From Caulobacteraceae bacterium PMMR1 (GTDB taxonomy: Bacteria > Pseudomonadota > Alphaproteobacteria > Caulobacterales > Caulobacteraceae), in the NCBI GenBank assembly GCA_000733915.1, contig JPOM01000001.1, forward strand, positions 2,420,001 through 2,484,000: a stretch of 64,000 nt of DNA, written 5' to 3'. Below are positions 62,259-64,000 of the stretch, one piece after another. The notes below the pieces were generated by a model that was given only the letters and a program-made list of their open reading frames with translations, was not told where the DNA came from and did not search any database. Position 1 is the stretch's first letter; each line of letters starts with the position of its first letter. Both the position numbers and the translations under genes were made by a program.

Positions 62259-62678
62259 ATGAACGGCCAGACCGACCTGACCCAGCTTTTCTTCTCCTCC
62301 AGCGGGCGGCTTGCGCGCGCGCCGTTCGTGGTGGCCGTGGCGGTGCTGTTCGGGCTCTTCGTCGTCTACGACGCGGTGGTGGGCGGCTGGTGGTTTCGCT
62401 GGATCATCGATCTGGTGGTAGACACGGTGCTGCTGTTCTGCGCCGCCTGCGTCGTCTCCAAGCGGCTGCACGACCGGGGCAAGTCCGGCTGGTGGGCGGC
62501 GCTGGTGCTGGTCGCCTTCGCGCGCGTCTATCCCTTCCCGCATCGGTTTTGGGACTTCCTTTTCGTGCTGGTGCTGGCCTGGGCGGCGGTGGAGCTCGCG
62601 CTCCTGCCTGGGGAGCAGGGCTTCAACCGTTTCGGGCCCAATCCGTCGCGGGGCTCCGACGCCTTGCCCGCCGTCTGA
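62259..62678 (+). CDS. DUF805 membrane protein
   Basis: A 139-residue inner-membrane protein. The N-terminal LTQLFFSSSGRLARAPFVVA, three to four membrane segments and the motif SKRLHDRGKSGWWAAL define DUF805. The tail GEQGFNRFGPNP is also conserved in the family. Function unknown. It is divergent from the PRC-barrel gene (93 bases). Confidence 0.9.
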   Translation: MNGQTDLTQLFFSSSGRLARAPFVVAVAVLFGLFVVYDAVVGGWWFRWIIDLVVDTVLLFCAACVVSKRLHDRGKSGWWAALVLVAFARVYPFPHRFWDFLFVLVLAWAAVELALLPGEQGFNRFGPNPSRGSDALPAV

Positions 62679-62705
62679 TCCACAGGCCCGCGCCCCGCCT
62701 GTGGA
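62679..62705. promoter_or_regulatory. Perfect 9-bp dyad between DUF805 and gapR genes
   Basis: TCCACAGGC (62679-62687) and GCCTGTGGA (62697-62705) are exact inverted repeats around a 9-base spacer, beginning right after the DUF805 stop. No T run follows. It may be a terminator hairpin for DUF805 or an operator for gapR, which starts 120 bases on. Confidence 0.4.
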
Positions 62706-62824
62706 CGCCTCGCCGGCTGCGGCGAGCCGCCGCCTGACTTGCGCGCCCGCCCCCGCTAGGGTCGCCCGCTCTTTCCGGCGCCCGAGCGTGCGCGCGCCTT
62801 GCTGACCTTTCGGAGCTTCTCCCC

Positions 62825-63100
62825 ATGGCCGACGACGCCGCCTTCGACGCGACCCCCGATGTCCTGACCGCCGCCGCGCAGGGCCGTCTGAAGAGCTTCA
62901 TCGAGCGCATCGAGCGCCTGGAGGAGGACAAGGCCGGCGTCGCGAACGACCTGAAGGAGGTCTATGCGGAGGCCAAGGGCGAGGGCTTCGACACCAAGAT
63001 CCTCCGCAAGGTCGTCCGCCTGCGCAAGCAGGACAAGGTCAAGCGGCAGGAGGAAGAGGCGCTGATCGACCTCTACCTTTCCGCCATCGGCGCCCTCTGA
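62825..63100 (+). CDS. gapR: Nucleoid-associated protein GapR (DUF2312)
   Basis: A 91-residue helical DNA-binding protein. [60 protein letters not shown] and [14 protein letters not shown] are the DUF2312 signature. GapR clamps overtwisted DNA ahead of replication and transcription forks and is essential in Caulobacter. The start ATG 62825 is preceded by 'ggagctt'. Confidence 0.95.
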   Translation: MADDAAFDATPDVLTAAAQGRLKSFIERIERLEEDKAGVANDLKEVYAEAKGEGFDTKILRKVVRLRKQDKVKRQEEEALIDLYLSAIGAL

Positions 63101-63156
63101 AGCGCAAGCCGCCCAAGCCCAGGACCCAGAAGCCGCGCGAGGCGGCCGCCAAGGCC

Positions 63157-63432
63157 GTGCTGCGGGCGCTCGCCCGGGCGAAGCGGACGGCCGCGAGGGC
63201 GGGCGTGGACCTGTCGGAGTGGGAGGGCGAGTTCATCGGCTCGGTGGAGGCGCGGCTCAAGACCTATGGGCGGGCTTTCGCGGACCCGGAGAAGGGCGAC
63301 CCGGCGGGCGTGGTGTCGGCCCGCCAAGCGATGAAGCTGAAGGAGATCGCCGCCAAGGCGAAGGGCGAGGCGCGAAAGCCCCGCTTCGGCCGCCGGCGCA
63401 CCGCTGCGGCGGACGGCGGCGAGGAGGCGTGA
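63157..63432 (+). CDS. Basic hypothetical protein downstream of gapR
   Basis: A 91-residue basic protein from GTG 63157: AKRTAARAGVDLSEWEGEFI, GSVEARLKTYGRAFADPEKG, ARQAMKLKEIAAKAKGEARK. The frame stays open upstream through [20 protein letters not shown] to a CTG at 63097 that overlaps the gapR stop (CTGA), like ATGA-type coupling. A 111-residue product from CTG is therefore possible. No family recognised. Confidence 0.65.
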   Translation: MLRALARAKRTAARAGVDLSEWEGEFIGSVEARLKTYGRAFADPEKGDPAGVVSARQAMKLKEIAAKAKGEARKPRFGRRRTAAADGGEEA

Positions 63433-63480
63433 GGGCGCAGCCGTTGCGGCCCCCTCGTGTCGGTGTTTCAGGCCTGCTAC

Positions 63481-64000
63481 ATGGTCGTGCTCGCGTTCGG
63501 GACCCCATCCTTGCTCCGTAAATCCTACGACGCCTTGCTACGGCTCGCCGGCAGCCGCCACGCGCCGATGTGGCTCGCCCTGCACGCCTTCTGCGAGGGC
63601 GTGTTCTTCCCGATCCCGCCCGACGTGATGCTGATGCCCATGGTGCTGGCGGATCGGTCCAAGGCGTGGCGCTACGCCCTGGTCACCGTCCTGGCCTCGG
63701 TGATGGGCGGCTCGGTCGGCTACGCCATCGGCTTCTTCCTGGAGCCGGTCGGCAAGGCGATCCTGGCGCTGACGGGGGCGTCGAACGGCATCGAGACCTT
63801 CCAGGCCTTCTTCAAGCAGTGGGGCATTCTGATTCTGGCCCTGCCGATCCCCTACAAGATCACGGCCATAGCGTCGGGGGTCGCGCACTTCGACTTCACG
63901 ACCTTCTTCTTGGCCTCTGTCGGCATCCGGGGCCTCAGGTTCTTCGCCTTGGCGGCCTTGCTGCGCGCCTACGGTCCGCCGGTGCAGGCGGTCGTGGAGA
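63481..64000 (+). CDS. DedA/YqaA-type membrane protein, 3' end beyond window
   Basis: The frame from ATG 63481 (MVVLAFGTPSLLRKSYDALL) is open to the window edge, 173 codons. The motif ALHAFCEGVFFPIPPDVMLM resembles the DedA/SNARE-associated 'E..FPPIPxE' entry helix. GGSVGYAIGFFLEPVGKAIL and LALPIPYKITAIASGVAHFD (the family's P-hPGG/PYK-type re-entrant region) follow. It is nearest the YqaA branch of VTT-domain proteins, thought to act in membrane homeostasis or lipid scrambling. TTG 63511 is an alternative start. Confidence 0.82.
   Translation, partial: MVVLAFGTPSLLRKSYDALLRLAGSRHAPMWLALHAFCEGVFFPIPPDVMLMPMVLADRSKAWRYALVTVLASVMGGSVGYAIGFFLEPVGKAILALTGASNGIETFQAFFKQWGILILALPIPYKITAIASGVAHFDFTTFFLASVGIRGLRFFALAALLRAYGPPVQAVVE

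Overview
This is a high-GC alphaproteobacterial chromosome segment, most likely from the Caulobacteraceae (Caulobacter/Phenylobacterium type). That placement is an inference. It rests on an rrn operon ending 23S-5S-tRNA-fMet, a ChpT phosphotransferase, a GapR (DUF2312) nucleoid protein, a TacA-like sigma54 activator, the chvI-chvG-hprK-EIIA-HPr block and a rbfA-truB-rpsO-pnp operon. Nearly all of the window is single-copy core or catabolic genes. I see no insertion sequence, prophage or CRISPR array.

Layout. 1-950: the 3' end of a 23S gene, 5S, initiator tRNA and a terminator. 1010-10190: an FkbM methyltransferase (frame broken), a two-domain cold-shock protein, and a mostly minus-strand metabolic run of D-aminoacylase-type amidohydrolase, Tat-exported proline iminopeptidase-like hydrolase, inositol monophosphatase, EEP phosphatase, aldose 1-epimerase, a divergent GH1 enzyme and a lipoprotein. 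10401-13378: phoR-phoU-phoB with a Pho box over the phoR stop codon and no pst genes. 13395-16154: a four-PAS soluble hybrid kinase. 16155-16913: a decayed stretch with a GH16-like fragment and an RTX-like fragment on opposite strands. 16914-21176: galactose dehydrogenase, UppP, a PAS_5 protein and an exported amidohydrolase. 21362-27225: acyl-CoA dehydrogenase, methylcrotonyl-CoA carboxylase beta, a broken aldo/keto reductase-like gene, bioB, a HAD hydrolase and a DUF3553 protein.

27321-29788: chpT followed by a tightly overlapping set encoding a stand-alone CheA-like ATPase domain, a CheY-like receiver and a CheR-like methyltransferase. 30720-34947: rbfA-truB-rpsO-pnp, with four consecutive hairpins between rpsO and pnp. 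34994-40839: fliN and lipB (divergent, sharing a CATG start), a TetR-like regulator, a metallophosphatase, ubiG and lysC. 40868-50610, minus strand: chvI, chvG, hprK, EIIA, HPr, an 88-bp imperfect inverted repeat, then gltD and gltB, a regulatory and nitrogen-assimilation block. 50709-64000: an uncharacterised 572-aa protein, hppD, an M28 peptidase, ppdK, infA, a TacA-like regulator, several DUF families (4337, 2794, RHH_4, PRC-barrel, 805), gapR and a DedA-type membrane protein cut by the window edge.

One pattern cuts across the window. Four loci have broken reading frames (chvG twice), and every break is repaired by adding one base to a G/C run of four or six. This looks more like homopolymer under-calling in the assembly than five independent gene deaths, so chvG, the FkbM gene and the aldo/keto reductase-like gene may be intact in the living organism. 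The RTX remnant is a real relic in any case, because it has no start and only a fragment of the domain.
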